From Lachnospiraceae bacterium UBA6987 (lineage in GTDB: Bacteria > Bacillota > Clostridia > Lachnospirales > Lachnospiraceae): DNA of 64,000 nucleotides. A model generated the notes under the pieces. It searched no databases. It saw only the letters and a list, made by a program, of their open reading frames with translations, and was not told where the DNA came from. The stretch is from positions 3,391 to 67,390 of the forward strand of contig DJYD01000046.1 in the NCBI GenBank assembly GCA_002449955.1, given 5' to 3'. A program made the translations under genes and the position numbers. How positions within the stretch are numbered: position 1 is the stretch's first letter; the number at the start of each line of letters is the position of its first letter. Positions 7,810-16,398 of this stretch are shown in pieces.

Positions 7810-10788
7810 TTAATCTTTCGGCGCGCGGTAGAACTCGAAGGTTCCGCCACTGTTTGTCATTTCCAGATGCCCGGCGCTGTTGATCCGGTAAGTCGCCGTG
7901 CCGCTCGCCTTGCCCGGTGCGTTCTTGTCAAAATCGATGGTCAGCACGCCGGTCTTCGGATCGTAGTCGAAATACTTGATCTCCAACCAGCGGGACTTGG
8001 CGGTGTTCCACTGATCATAGTAGCCTTCGTATTCACCGAATTCGTTGTCCTCTTCCAGGTAGATGAGCCCCAGCACCCAGTCGCCGGGCTTGATCTTCTC
8101 CCAGGGGGTCTGGACCGGGATCCACATGTCGGTGAACTTGGCAAGGTCGTTTATCATCTCTCTGTGGATGGTAAAGGAGAAGGGATCGGAGACTTCGCCC
8201 ATCAGCTTCGTTCCGTCTGCCGTCAGCACGTATTCGCAGAGCGTAAAGGAAAGTTTAATCTCATCCACGTCCGGCTCCGCGTCCTTGAAGAAGTCCTTTT
8301 TGGGCAGCTTGTACTCCTTCTTGAAGTAACTGTTGGAGATCTCTTTTTCGATCTTTCCGCCGCCGGGGGTTTGTATGGTCAGAAGAAAGCCGTCGATGAC
8401 CTTCGTATTCGCCGCCGGGCTCAGTTCCGGGAACGTGAAGACCAGGTCGTCCTTGGCCTCTTTCATGGCAGGGGTTTTGGTCTTGTCCAGCACGTAAATG
8501 TAATAGCCGTTGCGGTCACCGACGTTGTTCAGGCCGGCCGTGAGCTCCAGAATGTTGCGGTGACGCTTTTGGCTGTCCAGGACGGAGTCGGAGAGCGCGG
8601 GGATATAAGCGCCCTTGGTAAAGAGGGTGAACGGATCGGCCGGGAGCAGCTGCGTGTCCGGCAGATCGGAGGCAAAGCCGCCGTCCGGTACCATGAGGAG
8701 GATCATCGGGGTGATCTGCTTCTGGATGAAGCCGCGGATGGCGCTCGAGTAAGGCCCTTCAGGCGTGACTTCCGTATGGTAGGCTTTGCCCTTTTCGATC
8801 CAGACGTAAGGATAGGGATCGTATTCCTTTTCGTTATCGCGGTACGTTTTGGATAAGGCGTTCTTGTTCGCGCGAATGAAGAGCTTGTAGCAGGTGGCGA
8901 ATTCAGTCGGATTCAGATCGAAAAGCTTCATGATCGGCGCGGAGATGCCGCCTTCCTTAACGCTGCTGATCGCATTCATCATCCGTCCGCCCCACATGAT
9001 CCTTCCGGTCCTTTCCTCCAGGAAGGCGATGAATTCTCCCAGGTTGTAACCTTCATGCTGCATCACGAGCGTATTGTTATCAGGCGCGTAATATTTATCA
9101 ACAGGCAGCTTCAGCGTGGACCAGTAACTGGTGGGGTTCATTTCCATTTTGGAATCCCAGTCGATGATCCCTTCTGATTTGAAGTGAAGGGCGGCCCGTC
9201 TTTCGACCACGATCGCCGTCATCTCGTCATAACGCACGGAATCCGTCCAAAAGTAGCGGTAGCCGCGCTGGCAGACGTGCAGCATCTCGTGCACCATGGT
9301 CACCAGGAAGGTGTCCCGGGCTGTCTGTCCGCCGTTTTGGACAGCCCCGAGATTGATCTCCACCCAGGGGGTCTTGACCTTGCGCGACATGGCGGTGGCG
9401 AGGTTCCCGCCGGCCGAAGTGGAGGTGATCTCGACCACGTTCGTGGGGATCTTCATGTATTCCTCTTCCTTCAGATATTTGTAGGCCATGTCGATGCAGC
9501 CGACGGCATAGTCCACGGTGTCGGGAAGTTTGATCTCCTTCTGAAGTTTCAGGTATTCCGGATCCTTCTGAATGGCCTCCAGGACCACCTCATCCACGGT
9601 CTTGTTGCGGGAGAAAATGTTCAGGATATTCGACGCGTTAAAGAGCTTATCCTCTTCATACTGCTTGTAGAGTTCCTGCGCGCGGGCCCTGTATTTCGCG
9701 CTGATCTCCTCCATTTTCTTCATGTTGGCTTCTTCGTCGATGCCCAGATCGGCCGGCGCCCAGCGGAGGGTATAGGAACCGTACTTGTTCGAGCAGCTCA
9801 GTTCGGACATCTTTTTCCCTGCATCGTAAAAGTACTTCATGGGGGCCGTAAACTCCGCATTGTACCAGTTTTTGACGATGGGGTAACCATAATAGATGAT
9901 GCCGGTCACGATGAGGCCGCGCAGGATCCAGTCGCCGACCACCAGCAGCGTGATGCTGTTCTGGTCCGCGCTGTAGATGAGTTTTCCGTTCTCCACGCGG
10001 GAGGCATACGGATAATAACTGCCGTCGTCTGCCACGCGGTACACGCACAGATAGTCATTGAAGACTTCGCTGATGCCCAGGGCTTTCAGATCCAGCGTCA
10101 CGCTGTAGCTGCCGGGGATAACTTCGTCGTCTGCGAGCCCTGCGTCCACCTCCCAGCCGGCGATGGCCATGTATCCCTCTTCCTCCAGCGCGGCGACAGT
10201 GTTCAGAAGAGTTCCGTCAGCCTTGGTCAGAGGCGTCATTCTGACCTCGGTATCTTTCCAAAAGGCATTCTTCGGTGCAGTGACCGTGACGCCCGGGCAG
10301 GGGGAGGCGTTCACTGCCTTGCTGCTGCCGAGAACGACCGTATCGCCGGGATCGGGCTTTACGGAGGGCTGAGTATCCGGCAGCGTCGGGTCGATGACCA
10401 CAGCCCCGGTGCCTCCGCCCGGACCTCCGCCGATCCCGCGGATCCATTTCGTGACGAAGCCGGGCTTAACGAAACCGGTGTAAAGGAGAGCGGCGACAAG
10501 TACGAGGGACAGGAGCTTTTTGAGGCAGCCGCTTTTCTTCTTAGGCGCGCGAACAGCCCAGGATCCCTCCTGGGCTGCTTTCTGTTCATTCCACTGCTGT
10601 GCCGCCTGCTGCGGCGTGGAGGCACGCTGTTTTGTCTGTTTCTTTGCTGCCGCCTCTGCGGGAGGGGCCTGCTGCGCTTTCTGCGCGGGAGAAGAACCCT
10701 GCACGGAGGGCTGGGGACTTCCGCACTTCGTGCAGAAGACAGCTTCGTCAGGCAGGGGGGTACCACATTTGATGCAGAACTTACTCAT
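7810..10788 (-). CDS. Zinc-ribbon membrane protein with gluzincin-like HExxH domain
   Basis: A 992-aa protein of unknown function. It starts with a double-CxxC zinc ribbon (C5, C8, C19, C22), a Gln/Ala-rich linker and one membrane segment (about 87-110), putting most of the chain outside. A ZU5-like beta region follows, then a second hydrophobic patch. HEMLH at residues 500-504 is followed 18 residues after the second His by Glu522 in an ExxA context, the arrangement of gluzincin metallopeptidases. The C-terminal 300 residues look beta-rich. It is the last gene of a leftward cluster and shares its zinc-ribbon start with the gene 40 bp upstream. Peptidase activity is inferred from the motif only. 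Confidence 0.65.
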   Translation of the reverse strand: MSKFCIKCGTPLPDEAVFCTKCGSPQPSVQGSSPAQKAQQAPPAEAAAKKQTKQRASTPQQAAQQWNEQKAAQEGSWAVRAPKKKSGCLKKLLSLVLVAALLYTGFVKPGFVTKWIRGIGGGPGGGTGAVVIDPTLPDTQPSVKPDPGDTVVLGSSKAVNASPCPGVTVTAPKNAFWKDTEVRMTPLTKADGTLLNTVAALEEEGYMAIAGWEVDAGLADDEVIPGSYSVTLDLKALGISEVFNDYLCVYRVADDGSYYPYASRVENGKLIYSADQNSITLLVVGDWILRGLIVTGIIYYGYPIVKNWYNAEFTAPMKYFYDAGKKMSELSCSNKYGSYTLRWAPADLGIDEEANMKKMEEISAKYRARAQELYKQYEEDKLFNASNILNIFSRNKTVDEVVLEAIQKDPEYLKLQKEIKLPDTVDYAVGCIDMAYKYLKEEEYMKIPTNVVEITSTSAGGNLATAMSRKVKTPWVEINLGAVQNGGQTARDTFLVTMVHEMLHVCQRGYRYFWTDSVRYDEMTAIVVERRAALHFKSEGIIDWDSKMEMNPTSYWSTLKLPVDKYYAPDNNTLVMQHEGYNLGEFIAFLEERTGRIMWGGRMMNAISSVKEGGISAPIMKLFDLNPTEFATCYKLFIRANKNALSKTYRDNEKEYDPYPYVWIEKGKAYHTEVTPEGPYSSAIRGFIQKQITPMILLMVPDGGFASDLPDTQLLPADPFTLFTKGAYIPALSDSVLDSQKRHRNILELTAGLNNVGDRNGYYIYVLDKTKTPAMKEAKDDLVFTFPELSPAANTKVIDGFLLTIQTPGGGKIEKEISNSYFKKEYKLPKKDFFKDAEPDVDEIKLSFTLCEYVLTADGTKLMGEVSDPFSFTIHREMINDLAKFTDMWIPVQTPWEKIKPGDWVLGLIYLEEDNEFGEYEGYYDQWNTAKSRWLEIKYFDYDPKTGVLTIDFDKNAPGKASGTATYRINSAGHLEMTNSGGTFEFYRAPKD

Positions 10789-10828
10789 GGCTTGCTCCGT
10801 GCCTGATCACCCTCAGGCGGGGCGGTAT

Positions 10829-11647
10829 TCATTTGTTGATGATCTCGGCTCTTTCGCAGTGGGCTTTGATATAGTCCCAGATGAAATCGAAGTCCTCATC
10901 CTCGCACCAGACGCGGTTGTTGCTCAGGCCTTCGCGAAGGACGATCGTGTTTTTCCTGCGGATGCCGGTTAGCTTTTTGGTCCCCTTGAACGCAGTGTAC
11001 ATGGCGTTCCGGTTCCCGTGCGTCATGCCGATGCCGATGGTGGTGAGGTTGCCGCTCGCCGCGCCGGCAAGCACCAGGAGGTCGCCGATGATGGAGGCCT
11101 TCTTCGCCTGCTTGGCCTGCTGCTCGTGCAGGACGCCCTTCTCATCCATGGTGAAGATGACGCAGTACTTGCCGCCCATCATGGCCGCATAGAGAAGGTA
11201 GCCGAGGATCGAAAGCCCCAGGAAGATGGCCGCCATGATGCCGCCCATCTTCAGGACCTCCGCATAATTGTGGTCCCCGAAGAGTTCGACGATCAGGAAA
11301 ATGACGCAGCCGCCGAGGATGATGCCGCCGAAGATCTTGAGGATGGTCCAGAAGACCCACAGATTCTTAAGCAGGCCCATCTCATAGACCCAGCGGTATT
11401 TGCCGTCCGTGCAGAGAAGCACGTTCTTGCTGACGAAAGGATCGGAACCGTCAACGCCTTTCGGCTTTCCCTGCTTGGGGGCATAAGGCTCAGGGTCAAC
11501 AGGGATGGCAGCCGGTGCGGGCTCGGCGGGAACCGGTGCGGCCTGCTGCGCCGGCTCATCGTTCGCAGCGGGCTGTTTTGTGCCGCATTTGCTGCAGAAC
11601 ACGGCTTCATCGGGCAGTTCATTTCCGCATTTAATACAATATTTCAT
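10829..11647 (-). CDS. Zinc-ribbon protein with two membrane segments
   Basis: A 272-aa protein. A zinc ribbon nearly identical in layout to its neighbour (C4, C7, C18, C21) leads through a Pro/Ala-rich linker to two hydrophobic segments (roughly 100-120 and 135-155). A soluble C-terminal domain ends in a strand pattern that could be PH-like. The ATG has a GGAGG site. Function is not known. The shared zinc-ribbon start suggests the two neighbours interact with a common partner or belong to one envelope stress system. Confidence 0.65.
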   Translation of the reverse strand: MKYCIKCGNELPDEAVFCSKCGTKQPAANDEPAQQAAPVPAEPAPAAIPVDPEPYAPKQGKPKGVDGSDPFVSKNVLLCTDGKYRWVYEMGLLKNLWVFWTILKIFGGIILGGCVIFLIVELFGDHNYAEVLKMGGIMAAIFLGLSILGYLLYAAMMGGKYCVIFTMDEKGVLHEQQAKQAKKASIIGDLLVLAGAASGNLTTIGIGMTHGNRNAMYTAFKGTKKLTGIRRKNTIVLREGLSNNRVWCEDEDFDFIWDYIKAHCERAEIINK

Positions 11648-11706
11648 TTCTGTCCTCCAATTCTGTGGTTCAAGTATTGGTTTGGTGAAGACCGTGCCTT
11701 AGCGGC

Positions 11707-14448
11707 TTAGGAAGGCTGGTCAGTGGGCTCAAAACGGATCACCCGGGCTTCATATCCGTCCGAAGTATCGAAAACGTGCCATTCGGTATACCCGCGAAGG
11801 TAAGAAGAAGGCGCGTCGACAACGGCCTGTACGACGCCAGGGACAGCTTCGTCTGCGGAGATGCGGTAGATCGCTTTCTCCGATTCGGTATTCAGTATCA
11901 CTATGGGAGAGCCAGATCCACCACTGTAGGCGGTCAGTGTAACGTCGCTTCCGACTCCGATGAATCCGGGAGTAAACATTGCTTCCATATGGATACCGTG
12001 CATCATCAGGAGGTCTTTGTTGAGAGTCAGGGATCCGGATCCTTCAAAGACCAACCCGCAGTAGCTGGTATGGCCATAGGATGCACCAGGCCTGATTATG
12101 ATCATCTCAACTTCATTTTGTCCTTCCAGGTGGATGGTCAGTGTGCCATTGATGAGGAGGCTGAGATAACGATCTGTTTGGAAATCTGTCAGGAACAGAG
12201 TACAGGTTTCCGGATCAAAGCGGAGACCGGGGATAGTATTATTCAGGCGAACTTCAGAATATGAGTCGTCATTGTATAATTCTATTGTATCGGAATCATT
12301 GTTGTTGTAATTGAGATCGTCGCCATTATAGAAGATATTACTGCCGGTAATCTTTTCCAGATATATAGAAGAACCAATTATCCCGTTAAAAGGATAATTG
12401 GATGTATCCGGATAACTTTGATCTGGCCCGACCGGGATCGCTCCTTCTGGCAGAGCCCTCGTATGCAGTTCAGTCTCAGGCGGTTCCTCACCGCCGATGT
12501 GGATGTGCTTTACCGGATCTCCGTTCGCGTCAACGGAGATCCAGGTATTATAACTGCCTGAGACTGTTCCGGAGGAATCTTCGTCGGTGGTTCTGATGAC
12601 CTGTCTTACACCGTCGATCGGGTCGTCTGACTCATAGTAAACGCCTTTCGGTGTGGACGTGTCTTCGATCCAGAAAGCATAGTGATCACCGTACAGATCC
12701 ATCGTGACCGTGCTGTCGATCATGACGCAGGTCGGGCTGTAGATGCCGCGTACGTAGAGCCCGGCATGATTCGTTGTACTGTTCAAATAGAGATAACCGT
12801 CACCGGTGAAGTGAATGCTGGCACCGAGATAATTACCCTGAATATGGATACCGTTTTCCAGTATGTTCTTTCCGACGAGCCGGATCTTGAAACCGTTGCC
12901 CAGGTTGTCGAGCTGCAGTTCATATCCGCGGAAATTATTCAATGTCAGTGTGTTGCTTGACGGATCGTAGCTGAGGCTGTTCGTATTTACCGGTCCGACA
13001 CCCTGATCGGGCTGATAGATGGATTCGAAGTCGTCCATGCCTTCTCCGTCGATCCGAAGGATCTGCGGATCGCGTCTGAAGCCGTCCGGACTGGTTCCGC
13101 CCGGCTCCAGATTCGGAAGGTTCGGGTAAGAGGAATCGCCGCCGATCGGAAGGCCGGGCAGTTCGGCAGTCGGTTCTGTTTCCGACGGCGCTTCGGAGGA
13201 AGGCTCGGTATCGGTCCCGCTGTCCGGCCGGTAGCTGTTGTTGAGCTTGACGATAGTGGAATGCGTCTGCGCGCCGACCATCAGCCAGGAATGGTAAGTC
13301 TCGGGATCTTCGCGGACAAAGGAAGTGTCCTCGGCTTTCAGCTGGCCCTGATAGATTTCAGCCATGGGGTGCGGCGTCTTGTACAAGACGGGCTTTTCAG
13401 AGCAGGTAGACGTGACGCGGAAAATGCTGTGGGCGCCGCTGATGTCGAATTTGACGTTCTCATCCAGCATGAGGTGGGCCTTGGTCCACTGACCGATCAC
13501 GTGGATGCCGTAATCGTAATGCTCACCGTCGTTGATGGTGATGCCGCCGTCGCCGGTGATGGTAACGGAACCGCAGGCCACCATCAGGTACTCGGACAGG
13601 ACGCTGTCGCCCTCCAGCCGGATGGTGAAATCCTGGCCCATGTTGTTGATCATCAGGCCTTTGCCGTGATAGTTGTTCAGGGTCAGGGTGTTGGTGTCAA
13701 AATCGTAGTAGATCGAAGGACTTTCCGCGGAAACAATGTTTTCGGGGATGGACATCGGGATGGGACCGGTATAAAACTGAGGAGCTTTTCGGCCGTACCA
13801 GACGAAGCTTTCGACCATGGCCTGCTCGCCCATGGATCCGTTGATGAAATCCACCGCCGCGATGTACTTGTTGTTCGCGTCGACTGTCGTGTCCTGCGTC
13901 ACCGTCCAGTCATTGTTGTCGAGCCTCGGGAAGACTCTGTCTCCGCCGAAGGGGATGAGATCGCCGTAGATCAGGTCGGGTTCGGGCTCGTCATCGGGTT
14001 CGTCATCGGGTTCGAGCCAGTGGTCGGGCTCGCTCGAGTGCACTTCGCCGAAGATGACGGAGTCGTTGAACAGACCGTCCAGACCCAGGAGGTCGATGCC
14101 GAAGGAGTTCGTGACGAGGACGACGGAAGATGCCACGGCCGCGAACTGCAGAAGGAGCGAGCGCTTTTTCCTCGCCCGGCGTTCGGCGGTCTGCTGCGCG
14201 TCGGCGGATGCCGAAGAAGCCGCGGAGGTCGTCAGTTCCTCCCCGGGCGCTTCTCCCGCAGGGCCTTCCTCGGCGAGGATCTCCGCAGCCTGCCGTTCAG
14301 CCTCATCCGGCTCGGCCAGATTCCGTTCCCGCACGCCGAAACGGTCCGTAAGCCGCCTTCCTCCGGAAAGCGTCGCGGACTGCTCCGGCGGCAGGCTGAA
14401 CTCCTCACCCGGCCGCGTATATTCAGATTGGTCGTATGAATGTCTCAT
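11707..14448 (-). CDS. Membrane-anchored protein with three beta-rich repeat modules (carbohydrate-binding-like)
   Basis: A 913-aa protein of unknown function. Residues 1-90 are hydrophilic and acidic with a basic patch just before one membrane segment (about 97-117), giving an N-in topology. An Asp/Glu/Pro stretch encoded by short tandem DNA repeats follows. Outside lie three homologous modules (about 190-375, 455-640 and 685-890). Each contains a pattern of the form 'YDFDTNTLTLNNY..G' followed by 'IRLEG.N' and 'ITGDG.L.IN', resembling the right-handed beta-helix of Cthe_2159-type carbohydrate-binding proteins. Only 8 bp separate its start from the mscS stop, and its own ribosome site is weak, so translation may be coupled to mscS. 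The family assignment is by pattern only. Confidence 0.6.
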   Translation of the reverse strand: MRHSYDQSEYTRPGEEFSLPPEQSATLSGGRRLTDRFGVRERNLAEPDEAERQAAEILAEEGPAGEAPGEELTTSAASSASADAQQTAERRARKKRSLLLQFAAVASSVVLVTNSFGIDLLGLDGLFNDSVIFGEVHSSEPDHWLEPDDEPDDEPEPDLIYGDLIPFGGDRVFPRLDNNDWTVTQDTTVDANNKYIAAVDFINGSMGEQAMVESFVWYGRKAPQFYTGPIPMSIPENIVSAESPSIYYDFDTNTLTLNNYHGKGLMINNMGQDFTIRLEGDSVLSEYLMVACGSVTITGDGGITINDGEHYDYGIHVIGQWTKAHLMLDENVKFDISGAHSIFRVTSTCSEKPVLYKTPHPMAEIYQGQLKAEDTSFVREDPETYHSWLMVGAQTHSTIVKLNNSYRPDSGTDTEPSSEAPSETEPTAELPGLPIGGDSSYPNLPNLEPGGTSPDGFRRDPQILRIDGEGMDDFESIYQPDQGVGPVNTNSLSYDPSSNTLTLNNFRGYELQLDNLGNGFKIRLVGKNILENGIHIQGNYLGASIHFTGDGYLYLNSTTNHAGLYVRGIYSPTCVMIDSTVTMDLYGDHYAFWIEDTSTPKGVYYESDDPIDGVRQVIRTTDEDSSGTVSGSYNTWISVDANGDPVKHIHIGGEEPPETELHTRALPEGAIPVGPDQSYPDTSNYPFNGIIGSSIYLEKITGSNIFYNGDDLNYNNNDSDTIELYNDDSYSEVRLNNTIPGLRFDPETCTLFLTDFQTDRYLSLLINGTLTIHLEGQNEVEMIIIRPGASYGHTSYCGLVFEGSGSLTLNKDLLMMHGIHMEAMFTPGFIGVGSDVTLTAYSGGSGSPIVILNTESEKAIYRISADEAVPGVVQAVVDAPSSYLRGYTEWHVFDTSDGYEARVIRFEPTDQPS

Positions 14449-14456
14449 GGGACCGT

Positions 14457-15476
14457 TCAGTTCTCTCCCTTATGGACCACTACCTGCTGGAACGGGATCT
14501 CAATGCCGGCTTCATCCATGCCGATCTTGAACTCGCGGTTCATCAGACGGGCTGCCTTGTAGATATCGCCTTCGTTTACCTTCGCGATGAAGCGGAGGTT
14601 GACGGAAGAGGCGTCGAGCGTCTGCACGCCGAGGTATTCCGGTTCGGTGCGGAAGACTTCCGGATACTTTTCCGGAAGGGAGGACGCGATGGCTTTCAGC
14701 GCCGTCTCGGTATCCGCCAGGTTCGCGGCATAGGAGACCGGAATGTCGCAGACGGCGTTCGAATTGGTGCGGGAGCGGTTCAGGATGTTCCGCATGTCGG
14801 AATTATTGACCAGTTTGATGTTGCCGCCCGGATCCTGGATGGAGGTGACGCGGACGCCGATGTTGGTCACGGTGCCGCGGAAGCCGTTGTATTCGATGAT
14901 GTCGCCCACGTTGAACTCGTCCTCAAAGACCAGGAAGAGGCCGGTGACGACGTCTTCGATGAGGCTCTCGGCCGCGAAGCCGATGATCAAAGCGACGATG
15001 CCGATGCTGGCGAAGATCGTGCTCAGGTTGATGCCGATGGCAGACAGGCACCAGATCAGCAGGATCAGTGCGATGGCGTAGCCGGAAAAGCTCTTGACCA
15101 TCGAGTAGATGCTGGCTCCCTTGGGGGTCTTCGGTTTGATCTTATCCATTACGATCTTCAGGATCAGTTTCACGATCATCATGAACAGCACGATCACGAT
15201 CACCTTGAAGATCCGGACCCACTGGATGTTGAGGACTCGCTTGATCTGGTCCACGTCGCCGAAGAGGCTGTTGTAGCCGTTCTTCATGGCTTCCCGCCAG
15301 CTCGCGGGCAGGAAGAACATCAGCGAGGGATTGGTGACGAGAAGGACGAGCAGCAGAATGACGGTCAGGATGATGACCTTCTTCCAGGGGTTGTGCTTGT
15401 CGAGTTTGTGCGCCTTGGGCGCGGGCTGTGCGGCATTCGGCGTGCCGTTCGGGGCGCCGTTTTCAGTGTTGCTCAT
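14457..15476 (-). CDS. mscS: Small-conductance mechanosensitive channel (MscS family)
   Basis: Pressure-release channel of 339 aa. The chosen ATG at 15476 has an AAGGAG site 7 bases upstream; an in-frame upstream ATG at 15527 has none. An N-terminal low-complexity tail (Asn/Pro/Ala) precedes three membrane segments. The third carries the MscS pore pattern (IGIVALIIGFAAE) and leads into the beta domain with 'VGDIIEYNGFRGTV' and 'DPGGNIKLVNN', followed by the C-terminal mixed domain. It is the first gene of the leftward run into the 913-aa repeat protein. Confidence 0.93.
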   Translation of the reverse strand: MSNTENGAPNGTPNAAQPAPKAHKLDKHNPWKKVIILTVILLLVLLVTNPSLMFFLPASWREAMKNGYNSLFGDVDQIKRVLNIQWVRIFKVIVIVLFMMIVKLILKIVMDKIKPKTPKGASIYSMVKSFSGYAIALILLIWCLSAIGINLSTIFASIGIVALIIGFAAESLIEDVVTGLFLVFEDEFNVGDIIEYNGFRGTVTNIGVRVTSIQDPGGNIKLVNNSDMRNILNRSRTNSNAVCDIPVSYAANLADTETALKAIASSLPEKYPEVFRTEPEYLGVQTLDASSVNLRFIAKVNEGDIYKAARLMNREFKIGMDEAGIEIPFQQVVVHKGEN

Positions 15477-15619
15477 GGGATGCTCCTTTATGATTTGGTT
15501 TCCGTATTTACAGCGAACGGTTCGCAAAGCCTTTTCCGAATGAAAATATCACTTTATCAGTTTAGCGCGTTCCCGCGCGGCTGTCAAAATTTATCCGTGA
15601 CACAGGAGATTTTTGTGCA

Positions 15620-16111
15620 TTATCCTTCTTTTTCCAGCGTGGAAATGAGTTTCGCGGCGAAATCCACGATCTCCGGATCGTCCGAGTACTTCACGAGTAC
15701 CTTCAGCTGATCGATGATCTTTTCCTTCCCGGGTATGGTTCTTCCTTTGTCCGGGTCCAGGTAGTATCCGATGCAGCGCATCATCCGGATGACGTGTTCC
15801 GGGTCCTCGCAGTCGAGGATCTCACAGGCGAGGACAGGGTCGCCGTCCGGGTCGAAAAGGGATTCCTCCTCGAGCCGTCCGAAGGGGCCCGTGAACTTTC
15901 CCCAGGGGCCGTCTTCGCGGTCTTCCAGGCTTTCCACGGACTGAATGTCGTCCTTGTATATGAGGAGCGACGGCATCTGGAGGCCTTCCTCTTCTCTGCC
16001 GAATTCGTGCCCGTCGTACGATGCCGAATTGTGCGTGACGATACCCTCGTAGACGCTTCCGTCAAAGATCGTGATCCGCACATGTTTGTTGTCGTACTGA
16101 AGAATATCCAT
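15620..16111 (-). CDS. LSm/Sm-fold-like protein of unknown function
   Basis: A 163-aa protein. Residues 1-55 fit an Sm-fold strand order: a short helix-free start, then 'VRITIFDGSVYEGIV' as the bent strand 1-2 pair, and 'LLIYKDDIQSVE' as the closing strand that in Sm proteins contacts RNA. The rest is acidic and helical. GGAGG lies 8 bases before the ATG. It is transcribed alone, 143 bp upstream of mscS. RNA binding is only a possibility; such N-terminal folds also occur in uncharacterised Firmicute proteins. Confidence 0.6.
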   Translation of the reverse strand: MDILQYDNKHVRITIFDGSVYEGIVTHNSASYDGHEFGREEEGLQMPSLLIYKDDIQSVESLEDREDGPWGKFTGPFGRLEEESLFDPDGDPVLACEILDCEDPEHVIRMMRCIGYYLDPDKGRTIPGKEKIIDQLKVLVKYSDDPEIVDFAAKLISTLEKEG

Positions 16112-16176
16112 TTCGTTCCTCCGTGGGGCCGTCCCGCGCGGCTGCCTTTTAAAGGAATTATAGCGGTTTTTACTGA

Positions 16177-16284
16177 AAAAGAAAAGGGGCGAAGCTCAAA
16201 AATGCAAAGGAAGTCATTCAGTACATCCGTGAGATCGCCCGCATCCCCACCGCGGCGGAGTTCGACCGCTATTACAACAGCTGA
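16177..16284 (+). other. Possible orphan gene remnant (35 codons, no start codon)
   Basis: Between the LSm-like gene and the dehydrogenase gene an open stretch runs from a TGA to a TGA with no start codon. Its translation ends in an amphipathic pattern (KEVIQYIREIARIPTAAEF) that looks like a real helical C-terminus. The DNA is GC-rich at third positions like the host genes. It may be the tail of a deleted gene; no other remnant is visible nearby. Confidence 0.2.
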
Positions 16285-16316
16285 GACCCGACAGGCGATA
16301 TAAAGATATTCGTAAA

Positions 16317-16362
16317 AAACGTGTCATCCCGAGCGGAGCATCCCGCCCGGAACGGCACGTTT
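16317..16362 (-). terminator. Intrinsic terminator of the hydroxyacyl-CoA dehydrogenase gene
   Basis: On the minus strand a 20-bp stem (arms 16362-16343 and 16336-16317, one mismatch and a few G-T pairs, 6-base loop) is followed by a run of T. It lies 37 bp beyond the dehydrogenase stop. Confidence 0.85.
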
Positions 16363-16398
16363 GTTTTTTGCAGCCCCTCTTCAGAGGGGGAAAGCTGC

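Noticed and set aside
9184..10806. 540-codon open frame on the plus strand opposite the zinc-ribbon gene
   Set aside because: It is antisense to a gene with clear motifs and a ribosome site. Its product is rich in His, Asp, Val and Arg, as expected from antisense GC-rich codons, with no recognisable domain.
13261..15710. Long plus-strand frames opposite mscS and the repeat protein
   Set aside because: They are antisense to mscS, which is unmistakable, and are rich in Asp/Val/Arg/His as shadows of GC-rich genes.
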